The position numbers were made by a program, and so were the translations under genes. Under the pieces are notes generated by a model. That model saw only the letters and a program-made list of their open reading frames with translations. It was not told the origin of the DNA and did no database searches. Shown one piece after another: positions 8,620 to 16,317 of a DNA stretch of 39,367 nt (positions are counted from its first letter, which is position 1; each line of letters begins with the position of its first letter). This DNA is from Deltaproteobacteria bacterium (GTDB lineage Bacteria; Desulfobacterota; Syntrophia; Syntrophales; UBA2185), in contig JAPLJS010000028.1 of assembly GCA_026388545.1 (NCBI GenBank), positions 1-39,367 of the forward strand, written 5' to 3'.

Positions 8620-9746
8620 TTGTCACCTACTTTTCTTAGTGCCAGCCCTACTCCGACTGAGGCGATTGGTGCAATATCTTCAATTGTTGACGGATCAATG
8701 GCTTTTTCATTGTAACCGATTTTTCTAAAAGGATTCGCAATTTCTGCTTCAACACCGAGCCTCTGAGTCAAGTCGTTTACGATACCGGGGATTTTTGCAC
8801 TTCCGCCGGAAAGGAGAATATGCTTTATATATTCCCCTCCGTAAGTCGACCTGAAATAATCGATAGACCTCTCAATTTCTGCACAGATAGGTTCGGCATG
8901 AGAAAGGAGGCTTTCTCGGAATTCTCTTTCGGCCGATTCGCCGCCGCCGGGACCTTCGATTTTGATTCTTTCCGCCTCTTCAAATGTCACCCCCATCTTC
9001 TGCTGAATCGCTTCCGTTATGGAATTTCCCGCGAGAGTAAAATCTCTGGTAAAGATGGAAGCGCCGCCTTTGAGGACGTTTATGTTCGTGATACTCGCTC
9101 CGATATTGATGAGTACGGCAATTTCGTTCTCTTCAAATTCATAATTCTCTTCATACATGGTTTCGAGTGCAAAGGAATCCACATCCATAATCACAGGTAA
9201 ATATCCCGCCTGTTGTATGGCATCGGTATAACCAGTGACAATATCTTTTTTCGATGCCACAATAATAACATCCATCTGATTGGGATTGAATTCATTTTCA
9301 CCGAGGATTTGAAAATCGTAGCTCACTGCATCCATGTCATCAAAAGGCAGATATTTGCCTGCTTCATCTTTTATCAGCTCACGCAAATCTCCTTCATCCA
9401 TCGTGGGAAAGTTTACTTTTTTTACAATAACGGAGTGTCCCGAAATAGAGGTTACAATTTCCTTCCTTTTGCACCCGGATTGTTTGAACAGTTCTTTAAT
9501 TTTCAAGGCCAATTCCTGCTGCTCCACGGGCACACCATCGACGATTACACCCTTTTCCAGGGGCATTTGGGAAAACCGGGAAAGAATGTATCCCTTTGGG
9601 GTTTCCTGTATTTCAGCAAGTTTTATAGAACTAGATCCTATGTCAAGCCCAACCAGTTGCTTACTTCCCGGCAACAGGTCGATCTTTAAGAAATCGAGCC
9701 CGATCATCTTTTTACCACGTGCGAACAGATTTTTAATGTCTAACAT
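8616..9746 (-). CDS. pilM: Type IV pilus cytoplasmic ATPase-like protein PilM
   Basis: 376 residues with an actin/FtsA fold. The phosphate-1 motif LVGLDIGSSSIKLAEI lies near residues 32-47, with a phosphate-2-like INIGASITN and the adenosine motif ILLSGGSAKIPGI towards the C terminus. PilM binds ATP and the N-terminal peptide of PilN, linking the cytoplasmic motor side to the alignment complex. The N terminus is about 30 residues longer than usual before the first strand; a later ATG (M14) is possible. It starts 33 bp after the FtsB-like gene, on the same strand. Confidence 0.95.
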   Translation of the reverse strand: MLDIKNLFARGKKMIGLDFLKIDLLPGSKQLVGLDIGSSSIKLAEIQETPKGYILSRFSQMPLEKGVIVDGVPVEQQELALKIKELFKQSGCKRKEIVTSISGHSVIVKKVNFPTMDEGDLRELIKDEAGKYLPFDDMDAVSYDFQILGENEFNPNQMDVIIVASKKDIVTGYTDAIQQAGYLPVIMDVDSFALETMYEENYEFEENEIAVLINIGASITNINVLKGGASIFTRDFTLAGNSITEAIQQKMGVTFEEAERIKIEGPGGGESAEREFRESLLSHAEPICAEIERSIDYFRSTYGGEYIKHILLSGGSAKIPGIVNDLTQRLGVEAEIANPFRKIGYNEKAIDPSTIEDIAPIASVGVGLALRKVGDK

Positions 9747-9779
9747 AGGACCACCGTGCCTGGGTATTCTCTTCCATGT

Positions 9780-10100
9780 TCATTTCAAATATCGATAAAC
9801 GAGGTCTCCCTTTCTGACCATTCCTAGTTCGTTTCGCGCCGCCATCTCTATATAGTGGAGATCACTTTTCAATAACATGACCTTTCTATTCAATTCCTTA
9901 TTTTCTAATGTTATGTCATTATTTGCTTTTTTAAAAGCCAACAATTGTTCTTTCATCGTGTAGTTGTCGATCAGTCCCCTTTTCCCAAAAATGATGAGCA
10001 TACTCATCAGAAAGACGAACATGATTAGATATCTGCCTACTTTCATTCGAACTGTTCGTTCCTGCCTATCTGCAAAAAGGTCTTTATTTGTAAAAAACAA
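9780..10100 (-). CDS. FtsB/DivIC-family septum-formation-initiator-like protein
   Basis: A small bitopic membrane protein: short cytoplasmic N terminus, one membrane helix (about 24-40), a coiled coil with Asn/Leu heptads (ITLENKELNRKVMLLKSD), then the family tail ARNELGMVRKGDLVYRYL, which is diagnostic of FtsB/DivIC. FtsB works with FtsL and FtsQ to activate septal peptidoglycan synthesis. The longest frame starts at TTG 10100, directly after the XRE gene stop. An internal ATG at 10046 gives 88 residues, the more usual FtsB length, with AGGA about 12 bp upstream; the start is undecided. It sits between a regulator and pilM, so it may be co-expressed with pilus assembly. Whether it is the cell's only FtsB cannot be told from here. 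Confidence 0.85.
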   Translation of the reverse strand: MFFTNKDLFADRQERTVRMKVGRYLIMFVFLMSMLIIFGKRGLIDNYTMKEQLLAFKKANNDITLENKELNRKVMLLKSDLHYIEMAARNELGMVRKGDLVYRYLK

Positions 10101-10101
10101 A

Positions 10102-10326
10102 CTAAGACTCTGCGTCTGACAAAAAAACGTCTTTATATTTTTTCTGTAATGCCTTTGCGACCTTTAATTCGGAGTATTTCCGTGTCGGCAATCCCTTTTC
10201 CATCTTGGTGACGGTTTGAGGAGCTAATCCTGCCCTTCTTGCAAGTTCGGCAATGCTTAGAGGAATAGCTTCACGAAACTGTTTTACTTTGTTTTTTGTC
10301 ATATCTGCTCTGATGTATGTGAACAA
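10102..10326 (-). CDS. Small XRE-family (Cro/CI-type) helix-turn-helix regulator
   Basis: 74 residues, almost entirely one HTH_3 domain: IAELARRAGLAPQTVTKMEKG forms the helix-turn-helix, followed by short helices ending KKYKDVF. There is no effector domain. The longest frame starts with TTG at 10326; an ATG at 10302 (MTKNKVKQF) with GAG 7 bp upstream is equally plausible and gives the usual XRE N terminus. It is the first gene of the - strand operon leading to FtsB-like and pilMNOPQ, and lies about 30 bp downstream of a palindrome within a promoter-like sequence. Autoregulation is likely but inferred. Confidence 0.85.
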   Translation of the reverse strand: MFTYIRADMTKNKVKQFREAIPLSIAELARRAGLAPQTVTKMEKGLPTRKYSELKVAKALQKKYKDVFLSDAES

Positions 10327-10347
10327 TATCGCCTTGATGGCTCCTTT

Positions 10348-10373
10348 ATTATACTAATTGTTAACAATGTCAA
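10348..10373 (-). promoter_or_regulatory. Putative promoter with internal operator palindrome for the XRE/pil operon
   Basis: On the - strand a perfect TTGACA (10373-10368) and a perfect TATAAT (10353-10348) lie 14 bp apart, and AAGGAG follows at 10346-10341. The interval contains the 12-bp perfect palindrome ATTGTTAACAAT (10357-10368), which touches the -35 box. The spacer is shorter than the optimal 16-18 bp, so this could be a weak or regulator-dependent promoter. The position fits an operator for the adjacent XRE protein. Confidence 0.6.
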
Positions 10374-10487
10374 GTAAAAAATATCACTCATATACAATAT
10401 ATTTTAATATTAACTAATATTAATCAAAAATGGTGACATCATTATACCAATCCAATCATATTTCGTTCATTAATATTACAGAATTAT

Positions 10488-10541
10488 GGACAGGCGTCCC
10501 GCCTGTCCTACCCCAGGGTGGGTTGGGCGTCTCGCCCGACA
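10488..10541. repeat. Tandem pair of GC-rich REP-like hairpins
   Basis: The first hairpin is a perfect 9-bp stem, GGACAGGCG (10488-10496) with CGCCTGTCC (10500-10508), loop TCC. About 15 bp later a similar unit follows: GTTGGGCG, loop TCT, CGCCCGAC, with one G-U pair. The similar design of the two units, in an AT-rich setting, suggests a dispersed REP/BIME-type palindrome. Confidence 0.6.
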
Positions 10542-10598
10542 TCACTTATTATTGAATACAAATTGATAGTAAAGGGAAAAAGGACCTTTAAGTATTTA

Positions 10599-10660
10599 CG
10601 AAAACTACCAACCAGACCATTTATCCCCGCCTATAAGGCAGGGTATTCGGGCAGTTTTCG
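10599..10660. repeat. Nested inverted repeat downstream of the DUF39 gene
   Basis: CGAAAACTACC (10599-10609) pairs with GGCAGTTTTCG (10650-10660) with one G-U, and a smaller hairpin (CCCGCC with GGCAGG) lies inside. It starts 15 bp past the DUF39 stop. It has no T tract, so it may be a mobile palindrome or an RNA 3' stabiliser rather than an intrinsic terminator. Confidence 0.5.
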
Positions 10661-10674
10661 CAAAGAATATGATT

Positions 10675-11853
10675 CTATGAAGTGACGGAAGGAAGATTCT
10701 GCTGCGGTTCCCCGAGAAAAAAATCTCCCCGCTCTATCCACTCTTTGAGAATGTGCGCAATATCTCTTGCTTTATAATAACTGGAGAGTGGCGCAGTAAC
10801 AACTCTATTACCGTGCAGTGTTATCTCGCCCGAGTGAAGCTCCTTGTAACTTACCTCCCCGATACTCTTGAGAACACCACCTTTCGGATAATCCATACCG
10901 TAGTCGAAGATCTGTGTATATATATCTTCATCTTTAACAGAGGTGTACCGTGCCATATCTTCGTTCAAAATGGGTATTGGGATGCCTATACCGACGTACA
11001 GAGAAACCCCATATCCGAGCATACTGGCCCCGACAAGCCAGCCGGGATTCATCTCTTTGAGGTTTCCTATGGTTGCAATCGTTCCCGCACCCTCTTTTGG
11101 GACACCGTTTTTGCCTCTGGCTGCATTGGGACTGTGCTGGGTGCCATGCCAGGCTATATAACCCTGGGCTCCTCCTAAAAAGATTCTCGTCCCGATGCCG
11201 ATTGTCATGTAATAGGGATCGTTAAATAGGGGACTTAACTGTCCCGATGTCGAATAATTGGCATTGGCCATGCGGGGTCTCAATATCCCCATATAGGTAT
11301 AAATTGTTTTGTCAGACATGTTAACAGCGCAACTGTAGTTCTGATAGGCGTTCCGTGGGTTGCAGAGAATGGCGTTTCGTAAATCGTTAATCGTAATATT
11401 CTTCTCGTATTTCCTCGCTGGATAGCAATCAGTTCCGTAACCCTCCGCACGCAGCCTGATCACATTGCCTGCCACCAGATCCTCGATGACATGTCCGCCT
11501 CCGTAATTGAATTCTCCCGGATAGACGCTGTTGAGGGGGTCCCCTTCGGCAATCGCCGTCGCGCCTATATAACAGTCCACTGCAGCGATACCTCCGTAGG
11601 CCGGTACGTCGTTCAGCCAGACTTTCGAGACCTTTATTCTCGGAGAGGTATGGCCGAAGTTCAGAAAGGCGCCTGATGAGCACATGGGAGCGAATGTTCC
11701 CGTTGTGACGACGTCTATCCTTCTCGCTGCTTCGACATGACCATGTCTCTCAACAATATCAATCATTTCTTCAGCTGTTACAACAACGGCCTTTCCCTGT
11801 TTGATCTTCTCATTGATCTCTCTGTATGTTTTATTTACTCTTAATTTCTTCAT
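10675..11853 (-). CDS. DUF39 homocysteine-biosynthesis protein (aspartate semialdehyde sulfurtransferase type)
   Basis: 392 residues matching the DUF39 family, which in methanogens and some anaerobic bacteria builds homocysteine from aspartate semialdehyde and a sulfur donor. Landmarks: TTGTFAPMCSSGAFLNFGH with Cys58, DCYIGATA with Cys94, and GYGTDCYPARKYE with Cys143; Cys58 and Cys143 probably correspond to the two functional cysteines of the archaeal enzyme (inference from position). Gly-rich blocks EFNYGGGHVIEDL and FLGGAQGYIAWHGTQH are also typical. No CBS domain is fused and no NIL-ferredoxin partner gene is adjacent, although such a partner is often found with this family. It is last in the block after dut, across a 150-bp gap with two hairpins. 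Confidence 0.88.
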   Translation of the reverse strand: MKKLRVNKTYREINEKIKQGKAVVVTAEEMIDIVERHGHVEAARRIDVVTTGTFAPMCSSGAFLNFGHTSPRIKVSKVWLNDVPAYGGIAAVDCYIGATAIAEGDPLNSVYPGEFNYGGGHVIEDLVAGNVIRLRAEGYGTDCYPARKYEKNITINDLRNAILCNPRNAYQNYSCAVNMSDKTIYTYMGILRPRMANANYSTSGQLSPLFNDPYYMTIGIGTRIFLGGAQGYIAWHGTQHSPNAARGKNGVPKEGAGTIATIGNLKEMNPGWLVGASMLGYGVSLYVGIGIPIPILNEDMARYTSVKDEDIYTQIFDYGMDYPKGGVLKSIGEVSYKELHSGEITLHGNRVVTAPLSSYYKARDIAHILKEWIERGDFFLGEPQQNLPSVTS

Positions 11854-11874
11854 GAAGTGCCCATCCTCATGCTT

Positions 11875-11926
11875 GAAGCCTTTTTACGCTATGCAAAGGT
11901 TTCAAAATCCATTGGAGAAGGATTTT
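11875..11926. other. Two adjacent hairpins in the dut-DUF39 gap
   Basis: GAAGCCTTT (11875-11883) pairs with AAAGGTTTC (11895-11903), and AAAATCC (11904-11910) with GGATTTT (11920-11926). On the - strand they form a structured 5' leader about 20 bp upstream of the DUF39 ATG. I do not recognise a SAM or other known riboswitch core. Confidence 0.4.
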
Positions 11927-12005
11927 CTTGATATATTTATTTGAAAAAGAAATCCAGGGAAAATTTGAGGGGAACTACTGTAAAGTAAATCCTGTCCAAG
12001 AGTTT

Positions 12006-12455
12006 TCAGCTGGTATGACCGAACCCTCCATCCCCTCTTGGGGTTGCATCAAGCCGCTGACATGGTATCCATGAAACTCTGCACACACGATGAACTGTCA
12101 TCTGTGCGATACGGTCACCCCGCCTGATGACGAAAGGCATTTCGCCATGATTAATCATGATGATGCCGATTTCGCCACGGTAGTCTGCATCGATGGTTCC
12201 CGGAGAATTAACGAGCGTCACACCATTTTTTATGGCAAGACCGCTTCGTGGTCTTATTTGTGCTTCATAACCTACCGGCAACTCGATCGCAATACCCGAG
12301 GGGATCATCTTTCTTTGCCCCGGAAGGAGTGTCTCATCTGTTTCCACAGCTGCGTAAATATCCATACCCGCGGAATGCTCGGTCATGTATTGGGGTAAGG
12401 GTATGTCGTCATAACCCGACAATCTCTGGATGGGTATTCTCATTTCTTCCATCAT
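12006..12455 (-). CDS. dut: dUTP diphosphatase (dUTPase)
   Basis: Hydrolyses dUTP to dUMP and pyrophosphate, keeping uracil out of DNA and feeding dTMP synthesis. The 149-residue trimeric-type enzyme shows all five motifs in order: AGMDIYA, RPRSGLAIKNGV, GTIDADYRGEIGI with the catalytic Asp, RIAQMTV, and the C-terminal RGDGGFGHTS lid. Candidate starts are ATG 12455, ATG 12452 and ATG 12443 (MRIPIQRL); the last has GGAAG very close upstream. It is 13 bp after the M16 peptidase gene, on the same strand. Confidence 0.95.
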   Translation of the reverse strand: MMEEMRIPIQRLSGYDDIPLPQYMTEHSAGMDIYAAVETDETLLPGQRKMIPSGIAIELPVGYEAQIRPRSGLAIKNGVTLVNSPGTIDADYRGEIGIIMINHGEMPFVIRRGDRIAQMTVHRVCRVSWIPCQRLDATPRGDGGFGHTS

Positions 12456-12468
12456 GGAGACTTAGATT

Positions 12469-13725
12469 CTATCCTTCATACCATTCAAGAGAAAAATCTT
12501 TTTCTGCAATCTTACCCATGGCAACCAGGGAGATGGTGTCGGGGTTGAAGATTTCACAGGCCAGAGTCATAATGTCTTCTGCTGAAACAGCATCTATAGA
12601 GGCAATAACATCTTCCGGCGGGATGTACTCTCCAAAAATAATTTCATTCTTGGCTAATTTCGTCATACGATTATCAGTACTTTCCATAGAGAGCAGGAAA
12701 TTTCCTTTGATCAGCTCTTTGGTCTGCATAAGTTCCTTCTCTGTTAAGAGATCATTACGTAACCGCTTCAATTCTTTAAGAATCAAATTGATGACAACCT
12801 GTACCTTGTCCTCACCGGTTCCTGCATATATGCCTAAAAACCCAACATCCATATATGGGGCGAGGTAGGAATGAATTGCATAAGAAAGCCCCCTTTTTTC
12901 TCTGATCTCCTGAAACAGCCTGGAACTCATACTTCCCCCGAGGATGGCATTCAATAGAAAGCTGGGGTATCTTTGAGGACTTATCACGGAGGGTGCGAGG
13001 GCGCCGATGACCATATGCACCTGTTCCAGGTCTCTATTGAGTACGGCTACTTTTGATGATACCACCGGCATGTTTGTTTGAGACTTGAGGGTTTTTCCTG
13101 ATATGGATCCGAAGGCCTGATTTACCAAATTGACAAAAACACCATGGTTCACATTGCCAGCAGCAGTAAGTACCAGATTATCGCACTTGTATCGTGCATT
13201 GAAGAAAGTAAGGAGGGTTTCTCTGTTTACAGTAGCTATAAGATCCTTCGTTCCTAAAACGGGAAGACCTAAGGGGTGGCCATTCCAGAATACGCTCTCA
13301 AAGAAGTCATGAATATAATCATCAGGTGAATCCTCGATCATATTGATTTCCTGAAGGACTACGGATTGTTCCTTGCTGATTTCTTCTTCATCAAAGCATG
13401 AGTTCACGTAAATATCGGCAAGAAGGTCTATTGCCATAGCCAAATGATAGTCCGGTATCTTTATATAAAATGAGGTCAGTTCCTTTCCGGTGAAGGCATT
13501 CATTATGCCGCCGACGGAATCAATAGCCGAAGCGATATCAAAAGCAGACCTGTTTTTCGTCCCTTTAAAGAGCATGTGTTCGATAAAATGAGCAGATCCA
13601 TTTGTAATATGATCTTCATAACGTGAACCGCTCTGCACCCAAACCCCTATGGATATGGACCTGACATGATCGATTTCTTCGGAAATGACCCTAACGCCGT
13701 TATCCAGGATCGTCTTATTGTACAT
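12469..13725 (-). CDS. M16-family zinc peptidase (processing-peptidase-like)
   Basis: About 418 residues, pitrilysin/M16B type. The inverted zinc motif HFIEH lies at about residues 46-50 counted from the chosen start, with the downstream glutamate in VVLQEINMIEDSPDD. A second, inactive-type M16 half follows, with an R/Y-type region near REKRGLSYAIHSYL. Homologues resemble YmxG/PqqL-like and mitochondrial processing peptidases. The frame can be read from 13782, overlapping pnp by 68 bp, but alignment with family N termini (YNKTILDNGVRVISE) favours ATG 13725, leaving an 11-bp overlap. Genes of this family commonly follow pnp, and the context fits. The substrate is unknown. Confidence 0.9.
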   Translation of the reverse strand: MYNKTILDNGVRVISEEIDHVRSISIGVWVQSGSRYEDHITNGSAHFIEHMLFKGTKNRSAFDIASAIDSVGGIMNAFTGKELTSFYIKIPDYHLAMAIDLLADIYVNSCFDEEEISKEQSVVLQEINMIEDSPDDYIHDFFESVFWNGHPLGLPVLGTKDLIATVNRETLLTFFNARYKCDNLVLTAAGNVNHGVFVNLVNQAFGSISGKTLKSQTNMPVVSSKVAVLNRDLEQVHMVIGALAPSVISPQRYPSFLLNAILGGSMSSRLFQEIREKRGLSYAIHSYLAPYMDVGFLGIYAGTGEDKVQVVINLILKELKRLRNDLLTEKELMQTKELIKGNFLLSMESTDNRMTKLAKNEIIFGEYIPPEDVIASIDAVSAEDIMTLACEIFNPDTISLVAMGKIAEKDFSLEWYEG

Positions 13726-15835
13726 TGGCACCCAGGGCATCCTTCCTGCTGAGCCGGATTTTTCCTTGCTTGTCGATGTCAAGAACTTTTACCATTACTT
13801 CTTCACCTTCCTGGAGGATGTCGGTTACATTTTTAACCCTTTCATTAGATAACTGCGATATATGTACCAACCCTTCAGTGCCCGGCAGTATCTCGACAAA
13901 TGCCCCAAAATCAACAATTTTCTTCACGATACCACGATAGATCTTCCCAATCTCTGCGTCTTCAGTCAACCACTTGACCATAGCCAATGCCCTCGATGCC
14001 GCTTCCGAATCGTTCGATGCGATGGTCACTGTACCGTCATCTTCCACATTGATGGTAACACCTGTCTCACTGATAATCTGCCTGATATTCTTCCCGCCGC
14101 TGCCGATCACATCTCTTACCTTTTCCGCTTTTACCTTGATCGTTGTAATTCGTGGAGCATATTTGGAGATATCCTTCCTCGGTTCGGCAATCGTCTCCCT
14201 GAGTTTCTCGATGATAAATATCCGTCCCTCTCTTGCCTGGTATAAGGCCCTTCTCAAAATATCATCATTGAGTCCGTCAATTTTGATGTCCATTTGCAGG
14301 GCTGTGATTCCCTTTTTTGTTCCGCATACTTTGAGATCCATATCGCCCGCATGGTCTTCATCACCGATAATGTCGGAAAGAATAACAACTTCATTATCCT
14401 CCTTCAACAACCCCATGGCAATTCCGGCAACGATGTCCTTTACCGGCACGCCTGCATCCATAAGCGAAAGTAAACCGCTGCAAACTGTGGCCATTGAGGA
14501 TGAACCATTGGAAGACATAATCTCAGAGACAATCCTTATTGTGTATGGAAAAACTTCCTCAGTAGGCAGAATAGGCAGGAGGGCCTTTCTGGCAAGAGCG
14601 CCATGTCCGATTTCTCTTCTTCCCGGGTTTCTTGCAGGACGCGCTTCCCCTACACAATAAGGGGGAAAGTTATAGTGCAAAATGAAAGTTCTCATTTCTT
14701 CCCCGCCTATATAATCCAATCGCTGTTCATCTGAAGATGTACCCAGCGTAAGGGCGGCGAGCGCCTGGGTTTCACCCCTTGTAAAAAGGGCAGACCCGTG
14801 TACCCTGGGGAGAATCCCCACTTCAGCACTGATCGGTCTGATCTCCGCAGAGGATCTTCCGTCGATCCTCTTTTTGTCATGCAATATCATATTCCTGACG
14901 ATTTTATCTTCCAGGTCCGACAGGATTTTTCTTACCTGAGGGCAGAGCTTGTCATCTTCAGCACAAACTTCCTTGATGACCTTTTCCCTTATCCAGTCAA
15001 GTTTTTTGTACCTGTCGAGTTTTCTTGATATGCAATAGGCTTCTTTCATGCTTTCTGTGGCTGCTTCAGCAACCTTCGCAAAAAGGGTTTCATCGATAGT
15101 GATTGCATCTGCAACCCTTTTCTCTTTACCTATGGTTTGGCGGATATGATCCTGGAGTTCAATGGCCGGCTGTAACGACTCCAGACCGAAGTTGATGGCG
15201 TCAATAATTACATCCTCTTCTGCCTCAAGGGCCTCACCTTCAAGCATAACCAGATTAATATCAAATTCCTTACCTCCTGAACCGGGCGAGACTTTTCTTC
15301 CAACGATGAAGAGATTGAAATCGCTTTTCTCCAGAGCATCTGATGACGGGTTACATACAAATTTGCCGTCTATTCGACCAACACGGACACTGGCAATCGG
15401 CCCTTTGAAAGGAATATCAGAGATTTCAAGCGCGGCAGACGCACCAAGTAAAGCTGCCACAACAGAATCATTTTCATTATCTACGGACAATACTGTCGCC
15501 GCGATTTGAGTTTCGAAGAAATAGCCTTTGGGGAAGAGAGGTCTGATGGATCTGTCAATCATCCGTGATGTCAATACTTCCCTTTCATTTGGGCGTCCCT
15601 CCCGCTTGAAAAAACCTCCGGGAATCTTCCCCGCTGCAAATGTCATCTCCTGATAATCGACCGTAAGTGGCAGGAAGTCTACGCCTTCTCTCTTATTTTT
15701 GAGCGATACGGCGGTTACAATGACGACCGTATCACCGTAGGTTACAAGGACAGATCCATCGGCCTGACCTGCCATGTAGTTAGTTTTAATGGAAATGTTT
15801 CTTCCCGCAAACTCTATAGTAAATATATTACTCAT
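13715..15835 (-). CDS. pnp: Polynucleotide phosphorylase
   Basis: A 3'-5' phosphorolytic exoribonuclease of the RNA degradosome; about 706 residues, full length. Two RNase PH cores flank an alpha-helical domain; the second core carries GRREIGHGALARKALLP and the catalytic acidic cluster GDEDHAGDMDLKV. A KH domain (VIGSGGKNIRQII, about residue 575) and an S1 domain (IYRGIVKKIVDFGAFVEILP, about 620-690) bind RNA. A TTG at 15838 is in frame, but ATG 15835 has AGAGG 8 bp upstream and is preferred. It follows rpsO, the classic order; the 140-bp gap holds a hairpin that could be the RNase III site of pnp autoregulation. Confidence 0.97.
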   Translation of the reverse strand: MSNIFTIEFAGRNISIKTNYMAGQADGSVLVTYGDTVVIVTAVSLKNKREGVDFLPLTVDYQEMTFAAGKIPGGFFKREGRPNEREVLTSRMIDRSIRPLFPKGYFFETQIAATVLSVDNENDSVVAALLGASAALEISDIPFKGPIASVRVGRIDGKFVCNPSSDALEKSDFNLFIVGRKVSPGSGGKEFDINLVMLEGEALEAEEDVIIDAINFGLESLQPAIELQDHIRQTIGKEKRVADAITIDETLFAKVAEAATESMKEAYCISRKLDRYKKLDWIREKVIKEVCAEDDKLCPQVRKILSDLEDKIVRNMILHDKKRIDGRSSAEIRPISAEVGILPRVHGSALFTRGETQALAALTLGTSSDEQRLDYIGGEEMRTFILHYNFPPYCVGEARPARNPGRREIGHGALARKALLPILPTEEVFPYTIRIVSEIMSSNGSSSMATVCSGLLSLMDAGVPVKDIVAGIAMGLLKEDNEVVILSDIIGDEDHAGDMDLKVCGTKKGITALQMDIKIDGLNDDILRRALYQAREGRIFIIEKLRETIAEPRKDISKYAPRITTIKVKAEKVRDVIGSGGKNIRQIISETGVTINVEDDGTVTIASNDSEAASRALAMVKWLTEDAEIGKIYRGIVKKIVDFGAFVEILPGTEGLVHISQLSNERVKNVTDILQEGEEVMVKVLDIDKQGKIRLSRKDALGANVQ

Positions 15836-15941
15836 CAACTTTTCCTCTCATTATGATAATGTATGGCTCACTATTGTCCCGTATGGTGAAATACAGTAAC
15901 TAAATACGAACGAATCCGCTATGCACGTAAGCTTGTTTCTC

Positions 15942-15963
15942 TTCTTACTTTCCGTCGTAAGAA
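15942..15963 (-). promoter_or_regulatory. Stem-loop in the rpsO-pnp leader
   Basis: TTCTTAC and GTAAGAA form a perfect 7-bp stem with an 8-nt loop, about 110 bp upstream of the pnp start and 13 bp after the rpsO stop. It is not followed by a T tract. In E. coli a leader stem cut by RNase III controls pnp; a similar role here is inference. Confidence 0.35.
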
Positions 15964-15975
15964 CTTGGGCTGGAA

Positions 15976-16242
15976 TTATTTCCTGAGACCCAGACGCTGA
16001 ATAACACTCCTGTATCTCTCCACTTCCTTTTTTTTAAGATAATCCAGAAGCCGCCTTCTCTTGCCCACGAGTTTCAAAAGACCTCTGCGAGAATGATGAT
16101 CCTTTTTGTGCATTTTAAAATGTTCTGTCAGGTACTCTATTCTGGCACTGAGGAGAGCAATCTGGACTTCAGGAGATCCAGTATCCACTTCATGTAATTG
16201 GAAATTGTTAATGATGGCCTTTCTTTTTTCAGCTTCTAACAC
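15976..16242 (-). CDS. rpsO: 30S ribosomal protein S15
   Basis: 88 residues, the exact family size, beginning [22 protein letters not shown]. The S15 signature is clear ([38 protein letters not shown]). S15 binds the 16S central domain early in 30S assembly. The start is GTG at 16242, backed by GGGAGGA 9 bp upstream. It lies between truB and pnp, as in many bacteria. Confidence 0.98.
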   Translation of the reverse strand: MLEAEKRKAIINNFQLHEVDTGSPEVQIALLSARIEYLTEHFKMHKKDHHSRRGLLKLVGKRRRLLDYLKKKEVERYRSVIQRLGLRK

Positions 16243-16317
16243 CGCTTTATATCCTCCCTAAAATTAGTGGTCAGTGACTATTAGTAAATAACATTTCCCA
16301 TGTACGATTTAATAACG

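Larger units (their letters stand above)
10374..10674. other. Intergenic region with hairpin repeats, no gene seen
   Basis: About 300 bp without a credible gene. The part nearest the XRE promoter is AT-rich. GC-rich palindromes follow at 10488-10508 and 10524-10541, and a nested inverted repeat at 10599-10660 lies just past the DUF39 stop. Confidence 0.7.

Noticed and set aside
11854-12005. A SAM-type riboswitch before the DUF39 gene
   Set aside because: Hairpins are present but none of the conserved SAM riboswitch core sequences could be recognised.
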